The notes: generated by a model not told the origin, from the sequence alone. A DNA stretch of 64,000 nt from Gyrodactylus bullatarudis (GCA_012064415.1 SSNU01000323.1:20674-84673); one strand, 5' to 3'. Shown: positions 45,891 through 59,100, counted from the stretch's first letter. Made by a program: numbers and translations.

Positions 45891-48800
45891 CTACTCATCG
45901 TCTTCACTGGTTTCAATGAAGAATTTCTTGGATACATTATTTTTCAAGAGACTTCCTTCAATGTTGTTACATGGCCCAATTGGTCGATTACTTTGGCGTT
46001 GACAGCTATAACAGGTAACTGAAACTGTTAGGGGTATACACTCAGACAGAGATAGACAGGTCTTGTGAAATACTGAATTACAGACATCACAGCATACAAT
46101 ATTATCCCCGTAATGAGCCAGAGGTCGTCCAGTTTTACAAATTTTACATAATTTCTTTGAATAATTACACACCTAGAAAAAGGTAAAATATCACTGACAT
46201 ATTCGTGTTTTTTAGAAAAAATTTAGATATTTGGTTCCATTTTTTAACCCTTAAACTTTAGACAAAAAGACCAAAAATGGTCTTTGAGATTTTAGGGAAT
46301 ATTGTATCTCATTATCGTATAAAAGACAACTTCCTATTTTCAGAGTTTTATCCTTTTTCAAGGAACACTATTGATGATCCGACATTAACCCTTAAAGTCC
46401 CAGGGAATTTTTTTTCATGACTCGCATTCAATCTTTTGTCTTTCCAGAGGTTTGTAAATACCCTGATTTCGAATCTATAGTTGTTTTAACGCAATTATTT
46501 TTGGTTCAGAAGTTATCGATCAAAATATGACTCATTTTTTGTTCCAAAAACAGGTTATTTTTGAAACTTTAGCAGATAGAGTTCAGGCGATTGCATATTT
46601 GAATATAGGTATGATTACTCGATAAAAGTTATCTTACTTTTTATCTACGACTCTGGGAAGTAGATTTTCAAAAAAACGTTTTAAAAAAATTATTTTTTCG
46701 AAAAAAATCAACTATCTTTTAGTTAGTATAGCACGAGTTTGACGAATGTTAGACCCAAGATCTTTGCGTATTCCAGGAGATTAATAAATTTCCTATCGAA
46801 TGGGTGTCAAACAAAGTATTTTCTGAGGCTTGAATGTATAATAATGAGTTGCAAAAATGACGTGTGATAGAACTATCACTGTGGGATTTTAAGGGTTAAT
46901 TTCATATTGATTTCGAGACTAAAATAATTATTTTTGTATTTTAAGACGAAAGCAATGATTTTAACCTACTTGGCATTCTTCAATGTGTTTTTTCATATCA
47001 TCATAAATGCTTTTGAGACGCTTAAAAAGGTCTCCCTTTTGTACGCTGACTACATCGGCCATTGTCAAATATCTTGGATTGCCGAACAAATATTCTTGCG
47101 GATGTTTCTGTATTGAGAAATAAAGAAATAATAACTATTAATTATAATTAATGAAATACTGTAGCAAATATGCTTTAAAAGTCTATCTACAACTATTTTG
47201 TTCCAGTTGTGAACCTTGGGGATATATACTTAGTACCTAGAACAAAATAACTGCAACTAAAAGATCTGATTAATTTTTATGCTATCATAAAGCTCATGGA
47301 CCATCTCTAGTTAAGCAGCATTTAAAAATATTTTTAGAAACGTTTTTTCTAATCTATGATTAAACTTGGAATATCGAAAAATTAAACAATTGGGATATCT
47401 CTTAAGACGGATGTAGATGAAAATAGAAATAACTAAAGTCTCAATCGGAGAATCTTGATTTTAACTCAAAATATCAACTGTTACCTGTTACCAAGATTTT
47501 CCAATTTCAACCGAATTGGATAAAATTCGAATACAAAAAACTAAAAAAATGATTAAAAAATAATTTTGTAAGTGTTGAGCGTTTGGTACTGATTATAAAG
47601 ATACAGTTCTAAAAGGTGTTACATCGAAAATTGCTACTCATTGATTCCCAACTTTATTTCCTTCGAGGAATTTCTGAAATCAGGTAGAATATTTTTAAAA
47701 CCGTATATTAGGAACTTTATAAAAATTTTATTATTCAACTTTTGGGCAAAATTTTCAATCTTTCATGAAGAAGAAATTGATTTATTTGCAAGAAATTGAT
47801 TGATTTTTCAGCAATCAAGAAAAAATCTTTATTGATATTTCATGCATTCCAATACAATATCCAGTTGAGAAAAACTCAAATAAAGTATCAAATGATCATT
47901 TATTCTTCGATACATCTTGCAAGATCTAAATTTAATCTTCATTCTAAATTAACTTCAAGTTCATTCTGGTTTGCAATGAAATTTGAATTCTTGATGGTAA
48001 GAAACTAACTCCATGACTTTCCAGAAAATTAATTGAAATGTGCTCAATAAATTTTGGGAGCTGGTTTAATTATCCTAAAAGGTTTTTGTCTGAATATGAT
48101 AAGCGGCGTTCATTATATAGTGGTCGAATTAATATGTGAAACACTCTGAATATTTTGAACTGTCAATTTATTTAAAATGATAAATTTTTCAAATCAAGAC
48201 CATTTGATACATTATAAAATTCTTTATCAATTGATATCTGAATGAATTTTTTTACTTTTTCATCTTTCCCTGTACAAGTAAAAATACTATTTTTCATTGA
48301 AGTTGAAAACGAACTAATATGTGAAACACTTTTGATATTCTCTATCTACTAACATAGTTGTTTAAGAAATCTGTTGTAAGTTAATATTTCATAATTTCAT
48401 GAACTAATTTAAGAATATACCACAAAAAACATTGACTTTCTGAAAGATGTACCATCATAATTGTCGCTTCAATTGTGAGGAACTCAAGACTATTAAAACC
48501 ATGAAAAACACTGGGAATTCAAATAGAGAAATCGCACGAAGATTCGAGTGCTCTCCTGCAACAATTACAAGAATTTTTAACAAGAAAACCTACAATAAAA
48601 ATTCAAAAAAGCCTGGTCGAAAGCCGAAAATTACAAACATCCAGAGAGGGCAAATCAAAAGACTAAAAACTTTATGAATTGCAACCAGGCAAAAGCAAAG
48701 CTAGATCTGAGTCTAAATTTAAGAGCCATTCAAAAATATGTAAAAAAAATATGAAAATGTCTTGGAGGAAATCAAAAAAAGTCCCGAAACTCTCAGATTT

Positions 48801-51800
48801 TGATAAAATTTTTCGAGTAGATTGGATCAAGGATAAATTGAGCCAGAGAATCAATTGGGATAAAGTCATATTTACTGATGAGAAAAGGTTTAATTTGGAT
48901 GGGCCTCAAGTTATCATTGGTGTCCACAAGGGGACGTCCCTAAGAAAATACTGAATCGCGTACACGATGGAGCTTCGATTATGGTATGGGGAGCGATTTA
49001 TTCAAAAGGAACCTTACCTATAGTCATTTTTGATGGAAAATTAAACTCAGAAAAATATCAGAATATTTTGATTGATTCCATTTTATCATTCAAAAATGAG
49101 TTTAAAGATGATAATCTTGTATTTCAACAAGACAATGCTCCATGCCATACATCAAAATTCAGATATCAATTGATAAAGAATTTTATAATGTATCAAATGG
49201 TCTTGATTTGAAAAATTTATCATTTTAAATAAATTGACAGTTCAAAATATTCAGAGTGTTTCACATATTAATTCGACCACTATACTTATAACACAAAACT
49301 TCAATAGAAACTTGAAAAATAACTCGTTGTGGCTCAAGATCACAGTCTTGAGAATACAATCAAAATACAAATACTAAATGAGTATAGACTTGAACCCTTA
49401 TGGATGCATTATGAATATATTTCAATGTTTTTGCAGTTAAATTCATCTATTGGAAAAACTTATATTCATATCAATGAAAATTAAGGCCTTGAAATCTGGA
49501 ATTTTCTATCTAGAATACAGTAGTTAAAACCATAAACAATTGATGGAATTTCTTTGACAAATAAAATCTATATATGGTTGAAACTTTTAATAACTAAGAA
49601 TCAAATATCTCATAATGTTACACTCGTGAAAGAATAAAAAATAAGTTTTCCCAGATTCCCTGTGACTAGTGAATAGCTGACCCGGGAATCTGGATAACTA
49701 TAGCTTCCAGATTCTCTAGCTTAGTAGGGAGTCAGCAAACTCACCCAAGTTTCCAGAATCACTGTATTAATCCTAGTTTTGATCACGAATAACTGCTTCT
49801 TTATTAAAAAACTGACTTTTTTAGATCCCATACTTTCAAAAAAAATAAATCATAAAGAATTTCAGAGAAAAATCAAGGTCTAGAGTTTTAATTGGAACGT
49901 AACATTTATCAATTTTAGTATTGCAGATTTAATTTTACAAATTAATATTTTCAATCAACCTGTCTGGTTTGAATTTCTCGTGATATTCTAATTCATATAT
50001 CAAAAAACCACATTTCTTTACCGTCATGTTTATTTGTAATAAATCTTTTGATTCACCTCTTAAACTTGAACAAAATATGGTAAGCATTATCAGAAAGTCC
50101 TTTAAAATCAATACTTAAATAATAGGATAATTTATATAATCATTTAGAAATCCTCAGCAAGGAGCCTATCCATAAAATTCTCATTATTTCATCAAGGTAT
50201 CAAAATTTTCTAAGGATATTCAAACGGTACACTTTCATTGAAAAAAAAACTTCTTGAGAGAAATTTGGAGACATTTTAAATTTCAAGCTGGCATTTTTTT
50301 AAACTTTGAGTTGACATTTTTTGTTGATTTCAAGGCGTGAGAGGAATCAAACTTTATTTATCTGGATTACCAATAGAAAAGAAGACCAAAAATGGTCGTA
50401 AAGATTTTAGAAGAAAGTAATTTTTTCAGTAATTTTTTTTTGTGTTGAGAAAATTATTTTATAAGTGTTTAAAAACGTTTTATAAACTCACTATAAATGT
50501 AGCCTTTAGAAAGGAAGCCTTATCACATATTCCAGTATAGAAAGACATCTGTTGCAATTTCCTGCGTACGTTAAATACTTTATTTGGATATTGCTCAAAG
50601 ATTATCCAGTACTTTGGCAATTTAATCAAGGCTGTATCCCAGAGAACTCTTAGAAGCAGATAATTATTCCTGGATACCTAGAATTAGAATTATTATTCAA
50701 TCTCTATCAAGTTGTTTCAGCTAAAAACTTAAATTTATTAAAGTCGAGATCTTTCTATAAATGTGTGTTTTCTTAGAGAATAATGTTGAAAATTTTTTTA
50801 TAAAGATTTCGAATGTATCCAGATCGTAAAAGGGAAATTTTTTCCAATAATTTTGATAAATAATTGCTAGGGGTTTAAACTTATTGAACCCATTCATATA
50901 TAAGTACGTCTGACTGATAAAAATGAAAGAAATCCATTACTCTCATTGAATCCAGTTAAAACTTCTCTGATAATTTCTTCTCCAGTCACACAACACCTGA
51001 GTTTTTGTACAGAAAAATTAGAGAGAGATGCCAGAAAGATTGTGTCAAATCGTTTAACCCTTAATGTCCCATTGTTTCACCAGTGGAACATAAAACTTTC
51101 TCGAGAGATAAATTGAGCTGAAAGATACTTTATATAATTTTTTCACGCCTCATTAGAAACCTAAAAAAATGTGTATAATTCATAAAGATAGCTTTTCACT
51201 GATGCACACCACAGTTACTTGAAGGGTGATTTATCGAAAATTAAGTCGAATATTTAAAAAATACTTGGAACTTTTTCTTGAAATTTATCCTGATTTTGGA
51301 TTTAAATGGATGAAAGCAGAACTAAAGAATGTTTTAAATAAGTTTATAAATAATTTTATTCATGAGAAAGACGATCCCAGTGCTTTATTCCGTAGCATAC
51401 TCCTCAGCTTTTATATAACCAGAATAATAAATTTTACATGAAACCCTTCTTTAGTTTGCCTCCTTTAAGACCTGAGCGTCTTTTTCTCTATGGGTATGCT
51501 CGAATTGGTTGGGAGGCCGGTTCTAAATAGCGCTATTATCATACAGACCTGAAATCGGTTTTCTTTAGAATTTGAGTATTGCTCAGACTAAACAGAGATT
51601 TCTCCACATCTTTCAAGCAAGAAATAAGTAAATTCTTCCCTAAATACAACCCGTTTATAACCATATTTTTACCAGTGATTATACCAAGACTCACCAACTG
51701 TTTCTCATAGTCGTTGAGTAGGAAAATTGAACTGGGAATAAACCATTTATCATTAAAATGACAATTGTGACAGAAGTACTTTGAACTGAAGCGACATTCC

Positions 51801-52929
51801 GAGACACTCCTGTCTTCATTCTTCTTCTTTTGATTGGCAGATGATGAATTCTGTCCATCCAATTTTTCCTCGCCAATCTCGATTGCGTTTCTAGAGGGAA
51901 TCTTTTGGATTTTGAAGAATTTAGTCTTTTCAACTTTTACTTCCTTCGTTGGCTTTATTAACATTGGCTTGTTCTCCTTGTCAATAATAATTTTTCGTTT
52001 GCAATCGGGACATTCTGAATTCTAGAATAAGAGGCTTCGTAATTTCAAGTTTAAGATTAATTGCATCAATTTTCCAGTAATCAATTACATTAGTTCATTG
52101 CCTTACAAAGTTTCAAATAAAATCAAGTTTTTAATTCATGTACAGGTAAAACATCCGATTCATTAACCTTGTTTGAATTAGTGCAATGTTTTATATGATT
52201 TCCCTAGAGAACTATATGAGACAACAATACTCGCTTCTGATTGGTCTATCCCATCATCTTACTCTCATTGGTTGTTTGGTTTGCTATAATTCTAACCCAT
52301 TCTGTGTTTTGCTAATACGTGGGAAAAATATTTAGAAAATAGCCGTATCTGATGCATGCTAATAAAATATAAATCACCCAAATGAATTACAATTAGTTTG
52401 AGCTTACCTGCAGAACCAAATTGATACTCAGGAAAACATCATTGAATCGGAGGATTTTTTCAAACTTTTGATCTTTTATAACGTTGTAATTATCTATTGT
52501 CCAGCCTTTTATTCCGAATTGATGGCTAACGCAAGTCTGTTGAAGACCATCTTTGCACTTTTTACTTGTATGAATTCGTACTGGACAGTTTTTGCATTGA
52601 AAAAAGGATTTCTTATTGATTTGTCGGTTACATTTTTCACAATTTTCATTTGATTTACTCTCCGGGGTGAGGAAAAACTCATGATTTTTGTGGTTGAAAT
52701 TCACTGGGGCATCGTCAATCTATAGGTTAGAGTCAAGTTTATTTTCCAAATGAAAAAGCTTGTGGAAATTACTCAAACTTACTATTAACTGAGATTGATT
52801 TCTTCTAAGGGGCTCAGACTTTGCACTAAGAGCCAGGTTCAAATGAGTCTTTGCCCGCCGGCTGATTGTCTTGACTTCATTCATAAGGTCTGACTTTGAT
52901 TTCAACTTTTTCATGATTCCTATTGTCAT
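45891..52929 (-). CDS. DEF8-like protein (C1 domain plus Rubicon-homology zinc domain)
   Basis: Exons: 52929-52783, 52719-52408, 52021-51549, 50669-50570, 47107-46970, 46172-45891; 483 residues, all phases consistent. An N-terminal basic helix is followed by a C1-type zinc domain (HEFFLTPESKSNENCEKC, then CKNCPVRIHTSKKC and C; residues about 55-105). Then CPDCKRKI, KYFCHNCHFNDKWFIPSSIF (near 200), YLLLRVLW, a linker with NPRYLTMADV, and the terminal cysteine-rich domain CNYSKKLCKICKTG, CCDVCNSVFHKTC, CYSC. This order is that of DEF8 and the C-terminal halves of PLEKHM1/Rubicon, whose RH domain binds Rab7 or acts with lysosome-positioning factors. The RH zinc pattern is complete. AATAAA occurs at 45864-45859 on the minus strand. 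Human DEF8 is of similar length. The exon at 50669-50570 is the least certain. Confidence 0.82.
46384..46900. mobile_element. Non-coding element with TTAACCCTTAA ends
   Basis: The left end TTAACCCTTAAAGTCCCA (46385) and the right end TGGGATTTTAAGGGTTAA (46884) are inverted. The interior (CATGACTCGCATT, ACTTTAGCAGATAG, CTCGATAAAAGTTATC) is homologous to 13905-14170. No transposase is visible. It lies in the last intron of the DEF8-like gene. Confidence 0.65.
48118..49282 (+). mobile_element. Tc1-like transposon with about 135-bp TIRs, inactive
   Basis: Termini TAGTGGTCGAATTAATATGT (left) and its inverse (right) are flanked by TA on both sides. Inverted identity continues for about 130 bp (for example GAACTGTCAATTTATTT and ATTTGATACATTATAAAATT on each side). 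A shorter related motif (CTAATATGTGAAACACTTTT) recurs internally near 48318, an arrangement seen in IR/DR-type Tc1 elements. Length is 1165 bp. It lies in the 3.5-kb intron of the DEF8-like gene, on the opposite strand. Confidence 0.85.
48447..49211 (+). pseudogene. Tc1 transposase, frameshifted and 3'-truncated
   Basis: Frame 1 (48447-48677): helix-turn-helix region NSNREIARRFECSPATITRI and a basic GRPK-type linker KKPGRKPKI. Frame 2 (48679-48954): INWDKVIFTDEKRFNLDG, containing the first catalytic Asp. Frame 3 (48981-49211): VWGAIYSKGTLPIVIF and VFQQDNAPCHTS, containing the second Asp. The third acidic residue (DE in 'SPDLNPIE') is missing because the right terminal repeat follows directly. 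At least two frame breaks are present. Confidence 0.85.
50240..50410. repeat. Fold-back family fragment
   Basis: AACTTTGAGTTGACATTTTT, TTGTTGATTTCAAGG and AAAGAAGACCAAAAATGGTC match blocks found at 45465, 57100 and (inverted) 31950. It lies within a DEF8-like intron. Confidence 0.5.
51050..51140. repeat. Dispersed 'GTCCCATTGTT' repeat, inverted member
   Basis: TTAACCCTTAATGTCCCATT then TCACCAGTGGAACATAAAAC and TCTCGAGAGATAA. It is the inverse of the sequence at 15945-16045. Confidence 0.6.
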
Positions 52930-53125
52930 TAACTCATTTTACCTATATATTTATAGCCTAAAGAATGTTTTAACAAAAGTGTTTAATCATTTGACGTAGA
53001 TTATCAGCCAATAAGGAGATAGGTTCAAGACTGTTATTATTAGAATTATTACTTGATTATCATTGGCTGTGTCGAAAGAAAATTTGAAAAAGTTTCGTTT
53101 GTTTAACTATTTTTATTTTAGAAAA

Positions 53126-56100
53126 TTATTCAAATAATATATCTGTATAATAAATACCAGATGTGGAGGAACAAGAGTCCTCGTCGCTCAAGCTTTCCAC
53201 AAAATTAACACGTCTATTTATCTTCATGGAGCATGGAATATTCGGATTTGGTAATGATGTTGCAAGTGACACAGGATAGCCTAAATTTGGCGGAGGGGCA
53301 AAGAAAAGATTCTCTTCATTTTCAATCTGAAATTAGAATTAATTATCAATACGTGGGCTTGCGAAAAGTCTTAAAAAGTATATTTTAGCTGGTAGAAGCA
53401 AAGATTCTAAAAATTCTCTTAATTTTTTGATTGGATCTCAGAGTTTAGAGTTATAAAGTCTCATAAAGAAAGAAGATCATTTTCTGTCTTATCGATAATC
53501 GTTAATTAGAAGGAAAGCTTTGAGAACTTTTTCGAATTTAATTATTATTAATTTAATTATTAATCTACATTTTAATGAAAATATTCTTTAATTATTATAA
53601 ACTAGCTGATCCGACCCAGCTACGCAGGGTTTTTTAAAATTGGAGAAGAAATATTTTTGTTTGAAAAATTTATTAGGAGACTTGAGAAACTATTTCAAGC
53701 AACCTAATGTACTGAAGAAATAAGGAATTGAGAATTTGATATTTCACCAATAATAATAAAGCTTTAGTTTATCTATGATAAGGAAAACAATACGCACTAA
53801 AATTGGGCCAAAGAGAAGCCCTAAAAATAAGCCCTCTGATTGGCCAGACACTTTTTCGGTTCTGATCAAGATTACAGCTTAACTAAAGCTAAATCTAAAG
53901 ATTTTTTTGGCTACGAACATGGTCCGTGGGGTTATCTTTCACTGGTTGAAATTTCATTAAAATCGGTTGGGTAGTTTAGGCGTCTATAGGCTCACAAAAT
54001 CGACTTTTATTTGTTAATTATATAGATATTTGACATACTACTTTCAAGTCTAATCATATTTTTTAAGAGACTTTGGGGGGGGATTGCATTTTTTGTCTAC
54101 ATTAATTCTATGGGTTAGATTAATACTCGTATATTATTGTTCAATGGGTTAAGGATAAAATAGGTTATAATCAATACAGATTGATTTTGTTTATCTAATT
54201 CAAACGAAGATGAGAAATAACTTACATTTTTTCTAGATATTGAGGCATCAGTTAAGATATCCTTTTGGTTGATAAAAAGTTGATAAGAATATAACTGATA
54301 CTTTTTCAAATTTTCCATTCTATATAAAAGTTTTGCTTTTTTCAATTTCGCCTTGTACAAATTGAGCATGCCGAGAAATACGAGGCAGACGATTATCAAG
54401 GAGAACAAGATAGATAGTAGAATATATTCTTCGGAGAATGCAGGATACACGACATTTGGACCTTGAATAGGGAAATAAAATGGTTTTTAGGGGTTTTTCA
54501 AAAACCAATTTAGGAATTGAAATTTCGTCAGTAACCAGCATAAAATGTGAAACTCAGAGATCGTCTTAAATAAGGTTTGATATTTTATTGGGTTTTTACA
54601 AAAACCCTTTGAACGACATCTGTGAGTAGAAAATCTCCCTCCAGCTAGATTTCAATGGGCCCTTGCCCATAGGACGTACGCATGACCAATTATCACACTT
54701 TGTTGATAAAATATTTGATACGTTTCAAGTCTGAAACCTAAACCTTGTTGATATGAAGGTGAGAATTACTTAATTTTACGAAAAACTTGATATTTTTCTC
54801 CGGAAAGGTAGGAACACAAATAACATTGCGCCTGAGCCTAAAAGTTATTTAAATGAGAAAATATCAGATAAATTAAGAATTTCGTAAAAAAGCCAAGATT
54901 TCAATTTTCAACGCTTGAACTCAAAATTTTTGTTGATTTCTTAGATCTGAAGCGATTAAACAGAATTGGGGCATAGAAGTCCGATGGGAAATCTTGCAAT
55001 GTTGATTTTTCAATTGTCACGAAGGAAAATGCCCTAAAATTACGAAATTAAAATTTTTCTTGAAAATGATGTATTTCTGTAAATAAGCACAATGTAGAAA
55101 TTACAGTGTTTTTAGACATTAAACCTACTAGCAAAGTGTGGTCACTGGTTATTACTATATCCAATGGATATTCAAACACGCAGGCCGTCGAAAGAATGAT
55201 TCAAGTGACTACTAAAGCTTGTTCGACATAATCATCAAGAGGAAGTCAGATAACAATGGTTTGAATTATCGAACGTAACAGAAAGATATTCCCTAGAGAG
55301 CCTATAATGAAACATTTTGAAAAAATTAATAACATTTTAAAAACATGCATTACTATTGAAGATGTAAGAAGTAAATTAATAAATATTATTTAATTTATTA
55401 TTTAATATATGTAACAATAATTTTTCCCATCATTTGGCTATTTGAGGTGTATTAAATCTTTTTTAGTAAAATTTGGCAGATGTAGACGCGTTTCGTCCTT
55501 ATTAGGACTCGTCAGTACACCATCACAACGTTGAAGACCCGGGTTCGAATCCTGGCTATGGTGTACTGCCTTCGAGTCTTGATAAGGACGAAACGCGTCT
55601 ACATTTTCCATCGTGAGTTAAATCTTATGGAATTGACTCTTCAAATCAACTAAAGTTTGAAGATTAAACGTTGTTGAAATTCAAACAACTTTTGAAAGAT
55701 TAAATTTTTTTTCAAGTCCAACAAGAAATCATGATAAATTACTTTTTTGGCATATAAATCCTGTTCTCAAGGAACATCGTTCACTTTCAATTCTGAATCG
55801 AATGATTGTTGGACAAAATCCAAAGTAGTTCCTCACAGAATCAATCCAGCCTCGAGTGGACCAAGTATTCTGATTGATTTCCTCAAAACCATCTTGCCTA
55901 TTTATTATGAGACTTTGTAAGAAATTGATAAGTTCCGGATCTTTCTCATCAATTAGGGTCAACATAGAATTTGTTTCAGTTTTACAAAAGGTTTCTGCTT
56001 CACTGTGATTTAAGGGTACACTGAAATATTGATAGCAGTTTTCATTGTACCTTTTCCAGTTCATGGGACAATAAGTAGAATTTCCTAATAGACTCGCATT

Positions 56101-59100
56101 TGTCTAAAGAAAAGTGAATTTAGATGATAATTTTGTGTAATAAACTTGAAATAGAAATACTCAGCACCTTTGCAAAGATTATAATTCTCTTAAGCTAGTC
56201 ATTTTACTGCTAAAGTATGAAAGACCCAGTTGTACTAATATCTAGAAAATAAAGTATTTAACAGCTTAATTATGAAATAAAAGACAGACCTTGATGCACA
56301 AAAAAGATTACAGTGATTTAGGTTTTATCCATATTGGATGGTTTGAATAAAATTAACACTCCCTCGTTTCCGCTCAACTCAGACTGAAAATAACAATATC
56401 CAAAATCAACTACCTGCACTTTTATTCAAAAGACTTGCGAAACTAAACATAGTTAATATGAAGATTTTTTCATCAAGAAATCGAATTTGATCAAGAGTTT
56501 TTGGAATCTAGATCATGAGGCCCTCTTTCACGATACGGAGAAAAATAATTTATTACTATTATTGGGTTCTGAACTCATGGGGGAAGGTTAGAGAAAACAG
56601 ACGTATATTATAGTGATTAACGTTATAATTCGCCAGGTCTCTTCAGAATCAACCCTGGTTGACATATAAATACTATCACAATGCTAAATTTTTGTGCACT
56701 TCCATTGGTTGAGTTGATTGCAAATTGCATCAGAAGGGGAGCAGGGAGGGGATTCACTTCTCATTTCACTTTTTGCCTCTTCATGAATGAATGCATCAAT
56801 TTGTAGCTGACCAGTGGAACCTATGAAAAATGAGAAGTGAATTCCCTCCCTGCTCCCCTTCTGATGCAATTTGCAATCAACTCAACCAATGAAAGTGCAC
56901 AGTAAGTGATAGTATTTATATGTCGAAGTTGAGTCTGAAGAGACCTGGCGAAATATAACGTTAATCACTATAATATAAGTCTGTTTTCTCTAACCTTCCC
57001 CCATGAGTTCAGAACCCAATAATAGTAATATTTTTGATGAAGTTCGACAATATTATCGTTCAAAAAACATTTAGAAAAAAACCAATTTTAAGGAAAATAC
57101 GGCAAATTTGAAATCTTGAAGTAGCGCCAAAATCCCATTTTTTTGAACTTTGAGTTGAAAATTTTTATTGATTTCAATGAGAGAGAGTGATCAAAAGTTG
57201 ATTTTTAGGATCACAATAAGACAAGAGAACCGATTATCATCATAAAGCTTTTGATAAATTCGTCATTTTACAGGGATCTTGGAAATACAAAAAAATTACA
57301 AGAAATGATGAAAACAGATATTATTGGCCCTTCATTTTGTTTATCTCCTTAGAGGTGAGTACTTCTTTTGGTATTTTTCTGTAGTTTTCTGAATTTTGGT
57401 ATTATCCGAGTAAATTTGATAGTGGAAACAAAAAGAAGGCCAATCAGATCTATTTTCATCATTTCTTGTAATTTTTAGTTAATCAGAAAACTTGAAAAAC
57501 TAAATAGTTAATTGCGGGTTATAAATATTCTCAAGAGGAAAAATAGGGGTCTACTCAATATTACATTATTTCCAGAGTTTGGATTCAATCAATATTTTAA
57601 ATGACAAAAATAATGACAGTGTCTTAAATAACCTTGTAATATCCTTCAGAATTTACTAGGATGAGATGAGAGTCATCTGAATAATCTTTCACTCTTCCTT
57701 GCACATAGAGATTTGATGTTGTTGTAAAATGTCCGCCCCACCAATTTTGGGAAGCATTCACTGATTCAGTATCGTAACAGAGGCAAGAGTTGAGCTCATA
57801 CGAAATTGTCCACTTTGATGAGCAATCCTGATTTATGTTTGAACATGGATCCATAAACGAATATCTCTTTCGCCTATAAAATGATGACCAATAAATTTTG
57901 TATATATGAATTAATTATATTTAACTCGGTATTAAAAGCATCGAGATGTTTAAGGGTTCAAGGTTTAAGATTATTCTTTTCTCAATCAAGTTTATGTTTA
58001 TTTCATAACTAACCAAGTGACATTTAATCATTGTTGTCGATGAGAAGTAGTAGAATTTTTATTAAAAATTCCCATATAAATGCATGATATTTCAAATTGA
58101 TTTTAAAAACTATCTGGTACTCATGACACATTTGAACGAATATAAACACCTTATAAGAATACAGTATTTAGTATTTACTTTGGCTATTTATACCTCTTAA
58201 ATATTAAATAAATATAAAATTTTAATATATTTAAATATTGGAAAAAGATTCAGTTTAGTCATAAAAGCACTTTATGAGAAACTACAGGATTAATATAAAG
58301 CTAATTGATATGAAGTAGAGAATCTATGATTTTTACAGAAATTTCGATATTTTCATCAAGAATTCGAATTTGTTAAAGATTTTATGGAATCCTACTCATG
58401 TTGCACACTTTTTTATGAAAAATAAGATCATTTATTAGTAATAAATTATTACTAAATATTCACTCGATTTCTGAATCATCACAATGAGTATCTCATTGAA
58501 TTCTGTGAAAATTTTTATTTATTTGTAAGTGGGAGGCTGATCAAAAGAGTTTTTCAGGATCAAGATTAGACAAGAAAATCAATTCAACTGAATCTGATCT
58601 TATGCATAATCACATTATCGTTTGGGACCGGAATTTCGATTTTTTGATCATTTTCACTACTTGAAAATCAATGAAATTTCGCTAAATCAAAATTTCTCGA
58701 AAATGGGGTAACTGTCGATAATCTGACAGTCCTATTCAGCCTTATTATCTTGATCTTTAAAAAACTCTTAGCCTCCCACTTTCAAATCAATAAAAATTTT
58801 TAGCTCAAAGTTTGAAAAAATGATATTTTTCATATAAATAATATTTTTCAAGAATTTTTTTCAAGAATGAGTAGGATTGCCAAAAATCTTTAACGAATTC
58901 GAATTCTTGATGAAAATATCAAGATTTCTGTAAAAATCATAGATTCCCAACTTTATATCAACCAACTTCAGATCTATAGTTGTATTAAAGATCAAATCAT
59001 CTTTAAAATAGGAACCTCATGGTGAAAAAAGCTTAAAATCTAAAATAAACTGAAAAAATTGAAACAGAAAACTAATAACTGAAACTAGAATATGTTTACT

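Noticed and set aside
51226..51441. 71-codon plus-strand frame in a DEF8-like intron
   Set aside because: Lys/Phe/Ile-rich, no signal peptide, domain or splice context; it may be chance in AT-rich DNA.
55481..55604. Functional tRNA gene
   Set aside because: Box B and a T-arm are present, but the D-arm, anticodon arm and normal length are absent.
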